Notes: generated by a model not told the origin, from the sequence alone. Numbered from the stretch's first letter, positions 32,982 through 44,661 are shown. The stretch is DNA of 64,000 nucleotides from Collybia mongolica (GCA_013420905.1 JAAXNY010000009.1:3038001-3102000); one strand, 5' to 3'. Made by a program: numbers and translations.

Positions 32982-35900
32982 ATGGCCCACGTTAAATTGT
33001 GAATATTTTAGTATCCTCGCAAGTTCCTACAACCACGGCGCTAACATACGGGCCATCCGCAGAACGTTACGCCCGCCTCCCAATGTCGACTTTGTTATCG
33101 GTGAGTGCTTTGTGTTCTGGAGGTAGCGCCGGAGTACTGACGAGATATCTGCGCAGGTTTTCCAGGTATTCCCCCAGGCGGGCCTGACAGACCACAGGCT
33201 TCGGTGAAAGGCGTACGTTGCACACTGCTGGCACGAGGGGGCGTGAGTTAAAGTGGATTTTTGGCAGGCTATCGAGGTTCGCGCTGGTCAGCAAGGAATA
33301 AAGGCGAAATGGGTACGCATTGAGTTACGGAAGGTGGAGACTTTGCCAGGAGGGGGGTCAGCGAATACATATTACGACTTCGTTGGGCCGAGCCCCGTCA
33401 ACTTATGGACCTCGAGCGATGAGTACGGCATTTTACGCACAGTAAGCATAATCGCGTTTATTGCATGTCTGGCGAAATGTGAACTGTTATCGGTTAACAG
33501 CAAGACTTCCCGTTTTCCATCCGGATACCGGAATCCATACCACCTACTATTGCGCTGGAGAACAATGGTGGGTCTGATCTGTCGGTGAGATTGGCATGCT
33601 TTTGAGCTTACGGCCGGAACCCAAGCTGGGATACAATATGAACTTGTGGCGAGCGTGTGTACTAAGGGCAAAAGGTGCGTGTCAAATCTCGTCGCATTGG
33701 GCGCTTCTAATCCCTGTTGATAGAGGGTTCTTCCGCAAAAGGAAGTCTGTTGTATCATCAGCTCAGGCAGGGATCATCATAGACAAGCACGAACTACATT
33801 CTACTTGGCCAGTTTACAACCAGCCAGAAAGCAGAAACATCGTCCACGAAGGCATCACCTTAACCGTTGATCGTGGTCAAGCCTGCTATGGACCGGGGGA
33901 TCGCGTAGTTACCAATGCCACCATCAAATCTGATAGCCTAGGCACCCTTATTCTGCGCGGCTTCGACATCTCCCTTCGCGAGACCACTGCATTCAAAGCT
34001 GGACATTTCTCCAGCAAAAAGTCCGCCCCTCCTCAGCCCAGATCCGTAAATATCTCGGAAAACAAGTTTCCCGTGAATAAGCCCTTGTATGGTGGGACAC
34101 AGTACAAGACCGAACTCGCGTGTGTCATATCACCCAACCATACCACAACTTCATTAAATACTGCCCGCCATATCGACATTACGTATGTTCTCTGTGTCAA
34201 AGCGCTCGTGGATACCATGCCCCCCATTATCATGGAGCTTCCCGTGGTGATTTCCAATTGGCAAAGGTTAGTCCATATCTTGGTATCGTATTTCCCCACT
34301 AATCACACACATCAGAAATGTTTCATCTGAAGCTATTCGGTATATATTCCCCACTCAATCACAATTATCAAAGCTAATGTAAATCTGTATCAGACGGATT
34401 GGACCCACTCCCAATTTATCGCTGTTACCTCCTCCGAATCAGCAGATATCTCGAGTGGACCCACCTAGGAGCCTGGCTGCCACGTTGCCCACCGCAGGAT
34501 CGCGTAGACCTGATGTGGACGCCTCAGTCGCCGGTGTTGGGCGAAACCCCTCCGCGAACTCTCACAACACACTACCCACGCAGACCACACATTATCAAGG
34601 TGGTCACTCCGACGAGCTTGGCTATGGGGCTGGTCTCGGCTTCAATACAAAAGCTCCCCATAGCCATTCGAATTCGATCACTTCTAACAGCCATACCGAC
34701 GAGTTTGGCTCGCGAACCACTGCACTCACGACTACGGTTTCCAATACTACGGGCGTTGGGAAGAGGCCGAATTCAGGACACCGGCCCAACTCGGCGGGCA
34801 GGTTCACGATCACCAACGTCGTCCCAGGCGAGATTCCACAGCAGGAAACTGTGAAACAGGACAGGTCCGGTTCTGCTGGTGGGAGCGCGACCTTGCGTAA
34901 TTGGGCAACGGCAGCAGAAGAGAAAAGACGGCTTTACGAGGAAGCGAAGGCAAAGGTGGAGCAGGTACAGGGCAGCGCTCCACGGGTAAACACTCCGACG
35001 TTCTATGTTGTTAGACACCTTGCTTACTCTTTATAAAGCCTCCAGCGGTAGTTGCACCCGCGTCCAATTCTCCTTCCAAGCCTACGGTGACTACGGCGAA
35101 GAACACCCCATGGCCTTCTGCAGAAGAGGAAAAATTACGGCTTTTTTACAAGGCCCAGGCTGCAGCAGCGAAGACACAAGGCATCGACAAATCTTATTCT
35201 CCGGCTTCGTCTTTGCATGGTAGAAGTAACTCCTACGAACACGAAGCCTCGGTCGATCTTGCCCGTGCATCCAGCAGCAAAGCGCAACAAACTAGCAAGT
35301 TGAAACCTCGCACCCCTGCAGAGTTGTACGCTCAGGGCATGTCCGCGATGAACGACTCTGCCACACAAACCAAACCACACGTTACGTTGAAAAAGACGCC
35401 CTCAGTCCCGCAATATCTCACCGCGGAAGAAGAGAAGGCGGCGCTCAGGCGCTACGAACAAGCTAAGCAGGCAGTCGATCGTTCACAGAACACGGGTTAC
35501 TCCAGTGACGAGGGCCGGGCCAGGACCTCGTCAAAACCCATCGCCTATGATGCCTTGTACCCGACAGATCACGGTACATCGTCGTCGTCCCCGGCGCCTC
35601 CCAATGATATGCCTCCGCCTTTTGAGGCCCCACCACCCGTCATCCCGGCTTCACAAATTTCCGAAAAGGAGAGATTGCGCCGAGCATATGAGTTGCGGGA
35701 CGCTGCTGCTGCCGCGCGCCAGAATGCTGCTCATGCCTCACCTCCACCTTTCTCCGCCGCGCCGCACAACGCCAGCCAGGAGCTTTCCGAGAAGGAGATA
35801 CTGCGACGAAAGTTCGAGGCGCAGGATCCCGATTCCTTTTCAGGGTCAGCACCCAACTCGCCTCCCCAGCCCCCTCCACGAAGTATGTCCGCCGCACCCC

Positions 35901-36394
35901 CGTCCCCTCCCACACGTAGCACGCCCTCTGCCACACGGGCGGCGTCGGCTAACGTGCGCACCCAAAGACCCACACCGGCCCCGCCGAGTTCGCCCGGGCG
36001 AATCATGACAGCAGCCGAAGAAAAGGCGCTTTTGAAAGCGCAATACGCCGCAGAAGACGCGAGAGCCGCAAAGCCACGTCTCAACGGCCACGGGCCTGGA
36101 CGCCCCGAGTCCAGTAGTGCTCGGTCTCAGCCCCCACCCGCAAGCCCGCCTGCGCCACCTCCACTCATGCCTCGTCCTCCGGTTGAATACATCCAGGAGA
36201 CGCAGGAGGAGGATGCGCGTGTCTCGCGGTTTGTGGGGAATGGAAGCATCCCCTTGGACGACGACCTCCACGGTGCGCGATCACCGCCCCTTAACATGAC
36301 CCCCTTTACACCATTCACAGCGGGCTTCGAGTCCACTTTGGTCAAAATCCCAGGGCCACCACCACCCCTCCCTCCCAAACCGGAAGGAGAATGA
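32982..36394 (+). CDS. Alpha-arrestin-like protein with a long repetitive C-terminal tail
   Basis: Ten exons give 971 residues: 32982-32998, 33063-33100, 33157-33212, 33268-33441, 33501-33567, 33626-33674, 33724-34266, 34316-34339, 34394-34985 and 35039-36394. The N terminus MAHVKLTLRPPPNVDFVIG and the stretches IKAKWVRIELRKVETLPGG, GIQYELVASVCTKGKR and VDRGQACYGPGDRVV fit the arrestin N and C beta-sandwich domains (to about residue 330). The rest is disordered, Ser/Pro-rich and holds six copies of a roughly 20-residue helical unit, of the type SAEEEKLRLFYKAQAAAAK. It ends in the proline-rich PPPPLPPKPEGE. Alpha-arrestins link membrane cargo to Rsp5-type ubiquitin ligases; no clear PPxY motif is obvious here. 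Intact. Confidence 0.8.
34920..36080 (+). repeat. Six dispersed coding repeats in the arrestin tail
   Basis: Encoded units begin with (T/S)AEEEK or (I/L)SEKE and continue as amphipathic helices rich in Ala, Arg, Lys and Gln: TAAEEKRRLYEEAKAKVEQ, SAEEEKLRLFYKAQAAAAK, TAEEEKAALRRYEQAKQAV, ISEKERLRRAYELRDAAAA, LSEKEILRRKFEAQDP and TAAEEKALLKAQYAAEDAR. They are separated by 40-100 residues of low-complexity linker. Confidence 0.8.
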
Positions 36395-36688
36395 ATGATA
36401 CCCTCATACGCTGCTCATTTATATCCCATTATTGTTTTATATTCTACTCACTGCTGATCCCTGTGTTCCTGTACCCATCCCTGGATTCCCACGCGCTGAC
36501 CGCTCCTTATGCCCTTTCCATTTCTTCCTCGCTCTCCTGCTGGGCAGCAGGTAAACAATACAACATTCATTTCTAAACTATACTCTTACAAGATATGACT
36601 ATGGCTATATATATGTAGCTGCGGGTACAAGGATACAAACGATTTAGTATAATATGGAGGATTCCGTGTTTTCTCTGAATTCCAATCT

Positions 36689-38697
36689 TTATTTATCTCG
36701 TTTCCGCTTTGGAGATTTGGCCCCAGAGGATAGTGTATGGTCTTTCATGAAATTGCCCCCGAGGTCCATGTCTGTTACGTCAGTTTTCCGTTTTGCCCCG
36801 CCAAGCCTCTGAAGTCTCGCCTGCGGAGACCCACCCAAGTGAGTGATGGGCGATGCAGTCCCATCTGAAGGCGTAGGCACTTCGTCAAGGAAAGCCGTCG
36901 ACGCGCTGTCCGCATAATCTGCATGATCACTTGCGTTGAAGCTGTTAAGAAAGGAAGTGAAATCGAAGTCCTGAGCTGTAGGATCCGTGCTATTTAAAAC
37001 ATGCGAAGCCTCAAGCACAGACGGGTCAACTTCTCCATCGGCTTGTGACACATGAGGATCTGGAACGTCAAATCTGAGGCCCTGCATAATCGAATCAATG
37101 CCGGCATCAACTTCTTCGAGGCGCTTGTCGAGGGTTTCGGCTTGCTTCCATTGGTCGTCAACCTGCTGTCTGAAATCGGAACGGGGATGAGCGGGATCAA
37201 AAGATATGAGGCCTTCAACGGGCGGAGGTGGAGGGGGAGGGGGAGAAGCTATTGTGGGTTGCAGATATTGTGTAAAGTCAAAGTGAGGTTGGTATGAGGT
37301 CAGTTGCGAAGACGAAGCCGGTGGATCAGAGGAAGGAAGGGGGTCGATGGGTTGTGAAGCGAGGGAGGCGAGGAGCTGTTGTATTTGACTAGGGCTTAGC
37401 TGGTTTAATACGCCTTGCACGCGTGGGTCGAAGTCGAGATTAGTGGGAGAGCGGGAGGGTGTGATGGAACGTTCTGGATTAGATGGTGGTGGCTGTGGCG
37501 GTTGTGTTTGTGGGTGACTGGAATGTGGTGGTATTGGCGGTTGAGGAGGGTGTGGTGCAGTGTTTAGAGAAGGATCGTAGGCACCGAAATATGTTTCAGT
37601 GATAGATGGTGATGTATTAACTGACGATGCAGGTGATGGTGCAGACTGTGGCGTCTCAATGGAAGGATATTGCGCTATAGGAGTATGGTTGATTCAAAGG
37701 CCTATGAAACCCCAATATACATTTACTCACCTTCCGACGGGGTCTCCTCATCCAACTCATCCTCCTCTTGAAACAACTTTGTCATATCGACCTTTCCGCC
37801 CCACCGCCCATCTTCGATCATTAACCGTGTCGCCCTCCGGGACACAACTGTCCCCGAGTCCACGGCATCCTCTTTTCGGGGAGTAGGCCTGTTCCCGAAC
37901 ACCCCAGCCAAAAACTTGACAATCCTGTTGATCGTGTCCTGCTGTTTCTGGTGCTTCGCACGGGCATCCATGGCATCCTGCCAGAGTAATTGATTTGACC
38001 TTTTCAATTCATTTAACTCGGTCGATATCGTCGCCTGGTGGCGCTTGATGGCAGTAATGCCGTTCACGATCGAGTTTATGTCGAGGACTTGACCAGACAA
38101 GTTATTTGGCGCTGGTGCGGTGGCAGCGGCAGCAGCTGCCGCCGTCACAGAAGCATCTCGCAGATCGACCGGAGCCTCCTCTCCCGGTTGTGCCACCTGC
38201 TTCTTCCGTTGTATTAGACATAGTAAGTCGGGTTGGCCTCGGTGAAAGTGGGGATGCGCAAAATTCCAGAATTCCGTATCAGTATCGCTCCTCAGCACTC
38301 CTTGTTGTAAATGGGGAATCTTGTGGAATCCATACATGTTGAGCTGTCGAACGAAAGAGCTGAAGTTTTGGTGCTTAAACCAGCGTCCTAACACCTCTCG
38401 GGCAAAGCGCTCATGGTCGAGAACTTGGAGTACATGAATTCGTTACATCCGTTGGGCACTTTAGTGTGGCACTTACCGAAAAACGTGTCCCCCGCATCCG
38501 ACCACCGAATTAAATCAACGTTATTGGGATCGTTCACCATCCTAAACCGGTGAGTTACTAATAAGACTCCGGGTACTACGGTTTACCACGTACTCAAATA
38601 GTTTCTGAAGGAAGGCTGGGACAATCGGACGCGAGGATTTGGATACATGGGCAACTGGCGTCCTATGCCTTGTGAGAGCAACCTGACCACTGGCCAT
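36689..38697 (-). CDS. Heat shock transcription factor
   Basis: Four exons give 615 residues: 38594-38697, 38477-38541, 37731-38423 and 36689-37674. The winged-helix HSF DNA-binding domain spans about residues 23-130: [38 protein letters not shown], then [20 protein letters not shown] and [20 protein letters not shown] trimerisation coiled coil follows ([20 protein letters not shown] into [20 protein letters not shown]). The tail has a proline run, a second short coiled coil ([20 protein letters not shown]), an acidic hydrophobic patch typical of activation domains, and a basic end KSPKRKRDK that may act as a nuclear signal. It should bind nGAAn repeats and drive chaperone genes. Intact. Confidence 0.96.
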
Positions 38698-38873
38698 TTG
38701 AGAGGTTATTTGGTGAGCCTGAAATTCGCTTTGGGAGCTGTTATCTCATTTCTGAAGCCGTCACAAAACAGCTACAAATAACGCCGCCTCGGTGTGCGCT
38801 GTAGTTGATAGATATACATAGTATGTATTGTCAAGCAAAAAATAAACAAGAAACGGAATGTACAACTAGCCCA

Positions 38874-39713
38874 TCATTTAATCTTGATTTGTTTTCGTCT
38901 CGCCTTTTGCCTGGACGAGTTGAGCAGCCAACGCCAGAGCAGTAGACTTATTCCCGTAAACACAGCGAGGAACGGAACAATCCATCCTATCAACCACCAA
39001 TAGCCAACTTCATCATCCAACCTCTTCACCAAAGCGTCAACTTGGGTTTTCAGGGCCTCGAGTGACCCCGAATTATCGAGCACAATATCAGCGTAAACAA
39101 GTTTTTCGTCGATGGGCATCTGAGAATTGAGGCGAGAAGTAGCCTCCTCTTGAGTAGATTCATCCCGCGACATCAGACGTTGCAGCTGAATTTCAGGAGG
39201 GCTTCGTAAAAAGAGTATCAACAAGCGTGCAACCGGGTAATGCAAGTCACGTACCAGTGAACAACTATCACTTTACCCATCCATCTCCACAGACCACCCT
39301 CAATGAGGAGCGGGACATCCATGATGCAGTATTTCTCCCCACTAATCCAAGCATCCATCATTTTCCAAAGCATGGCCTTTCTGACAGCAGGATGTACAAT
39401 GGAGTTGAGCTTCTTCCGCTTCACCTCATCGTTGAATATGATGCTTCCGAGTTTTTTGCGGTCGAGCGTCCCATTAAGAAGCAATACCTCATCTCCAAAG
39501 TATTCCACAATCTTCTTGAGCTCAGGGGTTCCCGGTAGGACGACATGACGCGCAAGTATATCAGCGTCCACAATTGGTATCTGGTGCGCCTTAAAGAGGG
39601 CGGAGACCGAGGACTTCCCAGTGGCTATCCCACCTGTGAGGCCAATCACTATGACGAATGTCAAAATTAGCTGTGAGGGAGCGGCAACAGGACGTGGTGG
39701 TTGTACCTAACAT
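38874..39713 (-). CDS. Dephospho-CoA kinase with C-terminal membrane anchor
   Basis: Three exons (39707-39713, 39255-39648, 38874-39201) give 242 residues. The 7-nt first exon (ATG TTA G) supplies the start; splicing gives MLVIGLTGGIATGKSSVSAL with the P-loop GxxxxGKS. VDADILARHVV holds the conserved aspartates, and DVPLLIEGG and RLMSRDESTQEEATSRL complete the CoaE fold. The enzyme phosphorylates the ribose 3'-OH of dephospho-CoA, the last step of coenzyme A synthesis. After the kinase domain there is one strong hydrophobic helix (YWWLIGWIVPFLAVFTGISL) and a basic tail (RQKARRKQIKIK), pointing to a tail-anchored membrane location, perhaps mitochondrial outer membrane (inference). Intact. Confidence 0.92.
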
Positions 39714-40285
39714 TTTAGGGAGCGGGCTGTTTGGCAATCAGAATAATGTCAAATATCTTTATGCCAGTCATTCAGGCACGGCGATGCGCAGGATTTGCCG
39801 ATATTTTCACGAACTAGGTCCGCGATGGGGCCTGAACATTTTTGCACGCGATTTGCAAGCCAAGAGCCAAGATGGCGGGCGTCGGGGACTCACCATGGAA
39901 TAGAGCTTAGGATTTACCTGCGTTAAGAAACAATTCAAATCATGGATTATGAGCCAATGTCAATGTGAGGGAGATAGTGAGAGATTGGCAGAGTACGGTA
40001 TCGTAAGGTGGATGAGTATCGTTTCTAAGTCATTTTTTCGTACGTACTATGAGGTACAATAGCAGGATGGCGTAGAAAGGTAAACATAATGTTTCAATTG
40101 CATTTGGATTGCGGACCAGCCAATTATTTAGACGCTGGAGCGCGTGAACTTGCCATTGTACCGACAAGATCACGAATTGATATTTCACACCCTTTCCCAT
40201 TCATCGACCAAGGCTGTACTACACTTCGCACAGGTAGCGTACCTATTCCCTAGACTATGAAACAGTTCTGAGAGCGCAGGAAGTA
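39714..40285. promoter_or_regulatory. Region between divergent CoaE and G-domain genes
   Basis: The 572 bases between opposite start codons must contain both promoters. No convincing element can be named. Confidence 0.4.
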
Positions 40286-40729
40286 ATGTCTGATATCCAA
40301 CCAAGCACTCACGAGCCGACCGCCGCGATCGATGCGCAGGCAAAAGAAGAAAGGCGGGCAGAACTTGCGAAGAAGGCGGGACGATTCCGAATCCTCATTG
40401 TCGGCAAGGCTAACGCTGGAAAGACGACGATACTCAAGAAAATCTGCATTACAACCGACGATTCTGATATCTACGATAGCAAAGGAAGAAAGGTATATAG
40501 TTTGTGTAAAAGGGTGTTTTACTCGGGTGACTTTGGAAATTGTTTCGTGTAGATTGATCCTTCGAACATTGAACCCAACGCTGAAGTGAGCTGCCAGATT
40601 CACGACACAGCAAGGCCGCTAATACCAATCTAGCGTGGAATACACGATATTGCCAACGAGATGATCTTCCGAAGCAGCCCTGGGTTTATTTTTCATGATT
40701 CATGTGACTTTGAAGCTGGTGGGGTTGAC

Positions 40730-40744
40730 GAGTTGCAGAAGGTC
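40730..40744 (+). repeat. LINE target-site duplication, left copy
   Basis: GAGTTGCAGAAGGTC, identical to 44647-44661; part of the host exon 3 reading frame. Confidence 0.95.
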
Positions 40745-43700
40745 TCCGATCACCGGGACAAGTTCCGTGACGTGGGTTATATGGGTGGTGATTTCAATTG
40801 CCCGTCCCCGTTATGGGACCCCGAAGTGGTCGACAACAACCCTAAAGCCACCTCCCTACTGGAGGTGACACAAGACATCGGTCTCGAGAGAGTTGGGCCG
40901 CCCGATAGGGTGACCACGCATATCCCACGCAACAACGAACTCAGAGAATCAATCTTAGACCTTGTGTTCCTCGAAAACACAAGGACATATCAAGCAGAGA
41001 GAGGCGGGAGCCTCGGACCACAGGCCGCTTACCACGGTCCTCCCATTAGACACGAAGTCATGGTGGGGAAGAAGCGCATTAAGCCCAAATCGGAGGAGGA
41101 AAACAACTTTCTCGAGATGATTGGGTTTAACCTAGACTCCATTGAGCTGCCGGAGGTGCCGTCAGCCAAGGGAATAGAACGCGTTACTGAACGGATAGCC
41201 ACCATCTTCAAGACCGCGTGGGACAAGTTCGCCGAGGCCGGGCGTGTAAGCGCCCGATCCAAGCCTTGGTGGAATGCGACCTGCACGGAGGCGAAGGAGA
41301 TGGCCATGTTCACTAACGAACGGGATGACTGGAGGGCTCTAAAGAGGGCCACCAGACAAGCCAAGAGGGTCTTCTTTGATGAATGCATTGAGGAAGTGTC
41401 TCACACCACTAAAAGGCCCTGGGACCTCATGAACTGGGTAGGGCCTCGCAAGACGCCTGCTGCCGTTACGATCAATCATAACGGCAACCCTTGCAACACA
41501 AACGAAGAGCTGTGGGACGCCATCCACAGTACATTCAACTCTGCACACGACAGACCAGCCAACATGGCTGAAATGGGCGACCAATGGAAGGCCCCCGAGA
41601 CCAGGGGCTGGACTAAATTTAGCCTCAAGGAGATGAGGGATGCCCTTCAGGGCACCTCGAACAGTTCGGCCCCTGGGCCGGACAACATCACCTGGAGGCA
41701 TTTGAAACGGCTCCTCATAGGACCCGAAGCCCAGGCTGTCATAGTCTGGCTGGCAAACGCATGCCTGTCATGCGGACACTGGCTGGAACACTTCAAAGCC
41801 TCGCGCATGGTCATCATCCCAAAGCCAGGGAAGGCGACTTACGACACCCCTAAGTCTTATAGACCCATCGTGCTCCTAAACATGCTGGGCAAGCTTATTG
41901 AGAAAATGCTATCCACCCGCTTGCAGTTTGAAGCACAAGCGGCGGGAGTACTACACCCGAATCAGTTCGGTGGTGTCCGTCAGAACTCCACTGAAGATGC
42001 CGGAGTCTTCCTTACCCACATTGTCCGCGAAGGATGGACAAGGAGGGTCAAGACAAGCGTGGTCGCATTTGATCTCGCCCAATTTTTCCCCTCAATTAAC
42101 CATGAGGTGATGATCAACATCTTGGAAGGCCAGGGGTTCGCGCCCGAAATAGTCGTGTTCTTCCAGTCGTACTTGGTGGGTCGCAAGACCAGATATGTTT
42201 GGGGAGATGATGAATCCCCCCCATTCAACTCGAGCGTAGGACTGGGACAGGGCTCCGCCCTATCCCCAATCCTGTCGGCCCTCGTTCTAGCCATTCTCAT
42301 AAAAGAGTTCTATAGACGGAATGGGAATGAATCTGACCTCATCTCCTACGTCGACGACGGGACCATCATATCCCAGTCGAAGACGTGGGAAGACAACAAC
42401 GATATGCTCAAGAGAGCATACAACATCATCTTCCTCATGACGAGAGCCATGGGCCTGATCCTAGAACATGCGAAGTCAGAGGGCTTCCATTTCAGTCTTC
42501 TAAAATCGGACGACAATCCAACCATAGATCTCGGCCATGCCCCTTATACAGGGGCCACCCCTCTGAAACCGGGGCTCCTGTGGAGATACCTAGGCTTCTA
42601 CTTTGACCACGCGCTTTCGTTCAAGAAACACGTGGAGATGTACGCGAACAAGGCCCTGACCTCAAGCAGGGCCCTGTTAGCGCTTGGAAACTCGACACGG
42701 GGCTTAAGGCCCGTGCACAAAAGAACTCTGTACCGGGCTTGTGTACTTCCAATTGCGACGTACGGATGCCGGTTATGGAACGTTGATGGGGCCCGCATCA
42801 AAGGGCACCTCGAAGCACTCCGTAAGATGCAACGAAAGGCTGCACTATGGATCACAGGCAACTTCAGGACCACCCCAAAAGGGGCCCCGGAGACCCTCGC
42901 AGGCCTTCCGCCCATCCACTTGCACATCCGTAAGTTGGTGGAGAGGAGCCATTACCGCGTCCGGACTTTGGCCAAGAGCCACGCGGTCAGGAACTTAATT
43001 GACGGACAGGCACACCTGTCAGTCAGCCGCATGTCTGTCGCCAAGAGGCGCAGAATCAAATCCGGGATAATGGATTCATTTGCCCGACTAAAGGATTGCA
43101 GCAATGATGCATCCCCAGTGTTCCCCCTCGCGCAACCGGGCAGTCGATTACTTGACTGGGCGGCTGAAAGGGTGGAGATCAGACCCTCCCCTCCCCCCGA
43201 AGAAGAGAAGGAGAAGAGGAAGAAGGCTCTCGCTGATTTCGGGAAAGTTCTCACTAACCGAATCAACGAAGCTAAGCATGACCCAAAACGAGTCGCGATC
43301 ATTTGCAACGGGTCCGTTCTGCGGTCCGAAGACCTTCAGGCTACCTCAGCCTGGAGAGTCTGGTTGGACGGTATACTGTATAACGGCATTGCCCCTTGTG
43401 GGAATGCCACTTCGGACGATGCCGAGGCCTGCGCCATCTCGAAAGGGGTGGACGAGGCCCTCGGCATCCCTAACCTAGACATCCGAAAAATTGATGTCTT
43501 CTCAGACTCCGTGAATGCAATCAAACTGGTTGTTGACCCGACGCATCACACGGCACACAAATGGGCTGCCAACGTATCGGCCAAACTCGCTTACTGGCTA
43601 ACGGTTAAACCGGACGCCAGTATCACTCTGCACCACACACCAAAGGCGTGTGAGGTGCGCGAACACGTACTTGCCCACGAAGCGGCCTCCAATACGGAGT

Positions 43701-44164
43701 TTCTGCACAGAGAAGTAAAACACACATCCCTCGCTAAGGCGAGGGCGGACGCGGTTCTGCGTATGACGGACGCTTGGAGCGAATTGGCCAAGCAAAAGTC
43801 TTACATAGGGTCCCACTTCTTGCCGCTCCACGAAGGGAGTAAGCAGCTACTGCCAAGTCACCTGAAAGGAGGGACTTGGATCGGAAAGGTGTCCACTAAC
43901 ACCAGTAATACCGTCAGGCTAGCGCGGGCCCTAACGGGCCACGCGCCGATTGGCGCGTACAGACAAAGGTTCCTTAAGGAGAAGGAGACCTACAGATGCG
44001 ACTGCGGCCTCGGAAAGGAGACCGTAGAACATGTATTCCGGCACTGTCCGCTATACCAGCGGAAAACCCGGCCCGGGAGGACGCTGACTCTTGTCTGGGT
44101 CAGCAACTTCCTACACGACAACCCGAAGGCCTTTGGGGTCTTCCGGGAACCCCGATTAGAGTAG
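40745..44164 (+). CDS. LINE endonuclease (partial) - reverse transcriptase - RNase H polyprotein
   Basis: About 1140 residues are open from the truncation point to the stop. The endonuclease remnant contains MGGDFNCPSPLWDPEVV and ends in LDLVFLENT. The reverse transcriptase runs from SSAPGPDNITWRHLK through KSYRPIVLLNMLGKLIEKML, VAFDLAQFFPSINHEV and GLGQGSALSPILSALVLAIL to the catalytic SYVDDGTII. An RNase H domain follows with VFSDSVNAIKLV and LHHTPKACEVREHVLAHEAA. The tail has a CCHC-like cysteine cluster (YRCDCGLGKETVEHVFRHC). RNase H next to an APE-type endonuclease fits Tad1/I-related fungal LINEs. The frame is continuous with the upstream host exon, so host translation would run straight into it (see findings). 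Confidence 0.95.
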   Translation, partial: SDHRDKFRDVGYMGGDFNCPSPLWDPEVVDNNPKATSLLEVTQDIGLERVGPPDRVTTHIPRNNELRESILDLVFLENTRTYQAERGGSLGPQAAYHGPPIRHEVMVGKKRIKPKSEEENNFLEMIGFNLDSIELPEVPSAKGIERVTERIATIFKTAWDKFAEAGRVSARSKPWWNATCTEAKEMAMFTNERDDWRALKRATRQAKRVFFDECIEEVSHTTKRPWDLMNWVGPRKTPAAVTINHNGNPCNTNEELWDAIHSTFNSAHDRPANMAEMGDQWKAPETRGWTKFSLKEMRDALQGTSNSSAPGPDNITWRHLKRLLIGPEAQAVIVWLANACLSCGHWLEHFKASRMVIIPKPGKATYDTPKSYRPIVLLNMLGKLIEKMLSTRLQFEAQAAGVLHPNQFGGVRQNSTEDAGVFLTHIVREGWTRRVKTSVVAFDLAQFFPSINHEVMINILEGQGFAPEIVVFFQSYLVGRKTRYVWGDDESPPFNSSVGLGQGSALSPILSALVLAILIKEFYRRNGNESDLISYVDDGTIISQSKTWEDNNDMLKRAYNIIFLMTRAMGLILEHAKSEGFHFSLLKSDDNPTIDLGHAPYTGATPLKPGLLWRYLGFYFDHALSFKKHVEMYANKALTSSRALLALGNSTRGLRPVHKRTLYRACVLPIATYGCRLWNVDGARIKGHLEALRKMQRKAALWITGNFRTTPKGAPETLAGLPPIHLHIRKLVERSHYRVRTLAKSHAVRNLIDGQAHLSVSRMSVAKRRRIKSGIMDSFARLKDCSNDASPVFPLAQPGSRLLDWAAERVEIRPSPPPEEEKEKRKKALADFGKVLTNRINEAKHDPKRVAIICNGSVLRSEDLQATSAWRVWLDGILYNGIAPCGNATSDDAEACAISKGVDEALGIPNLDIRKIDVFSDSVNAIKLVVDPTHHTAHKWAANVSAKLAYWLTVKPDASITLHHTPKACEVREHVLAHEAASNTEFLHREVKHTSLAKARADAVLRMTDAWSELAKQKSYIGSHFLPLHEGSKQLLPSHLKGGTWIGKVSTNTSNTVRLARALTGHAPIGAYRQRFLKEKETYRCDCGLGKETVEHVFRHCPLYQRKTRPGRTLTLVWVSNFLHDNPKAFGVFREPRLE

Positions 44165-44627
44165 GGTGTGTGTACCGGGCGGTAAGTAGGTTCTTGTTGA
44201 GGGGTAGCCGTGACACCAAGGCATCAGTCCCAGGCTTCGGCCTGGGGTGAGCGGTCATGCATGGCCTCGGCCTCTCCGGACTAAGTCGACCTCCTCTTGA
44301 GGAGGTCTCCAAGGGGATGAGCCCCCCCGGTGAACCTGTCGGCAGGGGTGGCCGCACTAATACTTATTTACCAAGCGGATTGAGAGGCGCGGGGGGCGAG
44401 CCCCCCTGCTACGACGCCTGCTCTCGTTTCCCGCAAGGGACTATTTTACAGCCCCTCACAAGGGGGCTCACTCAGGGAGCGCTTCCAACCGGGAACAGGC
44501 GGGGCAATCCAGACCTGCCTCATATGACGGCCTATAATGGACATATCTTGACTTGGCTTGATATGACTACGGTTACACGTGACTGCTACTGTACTTTTGT
44601 ATTGCGGTATATAAAAGCGTTGAAAGG
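44165..44627 (+). other. LINE 3' untranslated region
   Basis: Lies between the polyprotein stop and the poly(A) run. It is GC-rich and has several short inverted repeats, for example CCTCTTGAGGAGG near 44291, that could fold into the stem used by the reverse transcriptase. Confidence 0.6.
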
Positions 44628-44646
44628 AAAAAAAAAAAAAAAAAAA

Positions 44647-44661
44647 GAGTTGCAGAAGGTC
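44647..44661 (+). repeat. LINE target-site duplication, right copy
   Basis: GAGTTGCAGAAGGTC directly after the poly(A) run; identical to the left copy. Confidence 0.95.

Larger units (their letters stand above)
40745..44646 (+). mobile_element. 5'-truncated non-LTR retrotransposon (LINE)
   Basis: The element lies exactly between two copies of a 15-base target duplication and ends in a 19-base poly(A) run (44628-44646). It starts in the middle of the endonuclease domain, so the promoter region, any ORF1 and the front half of the endonuclease are missing, the usual result of incomplete target-primed reverse transcription. The remaining coding part is open without a stop and the duplications are perfect, which points to a recent insertion. 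Confidence 0.96.
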
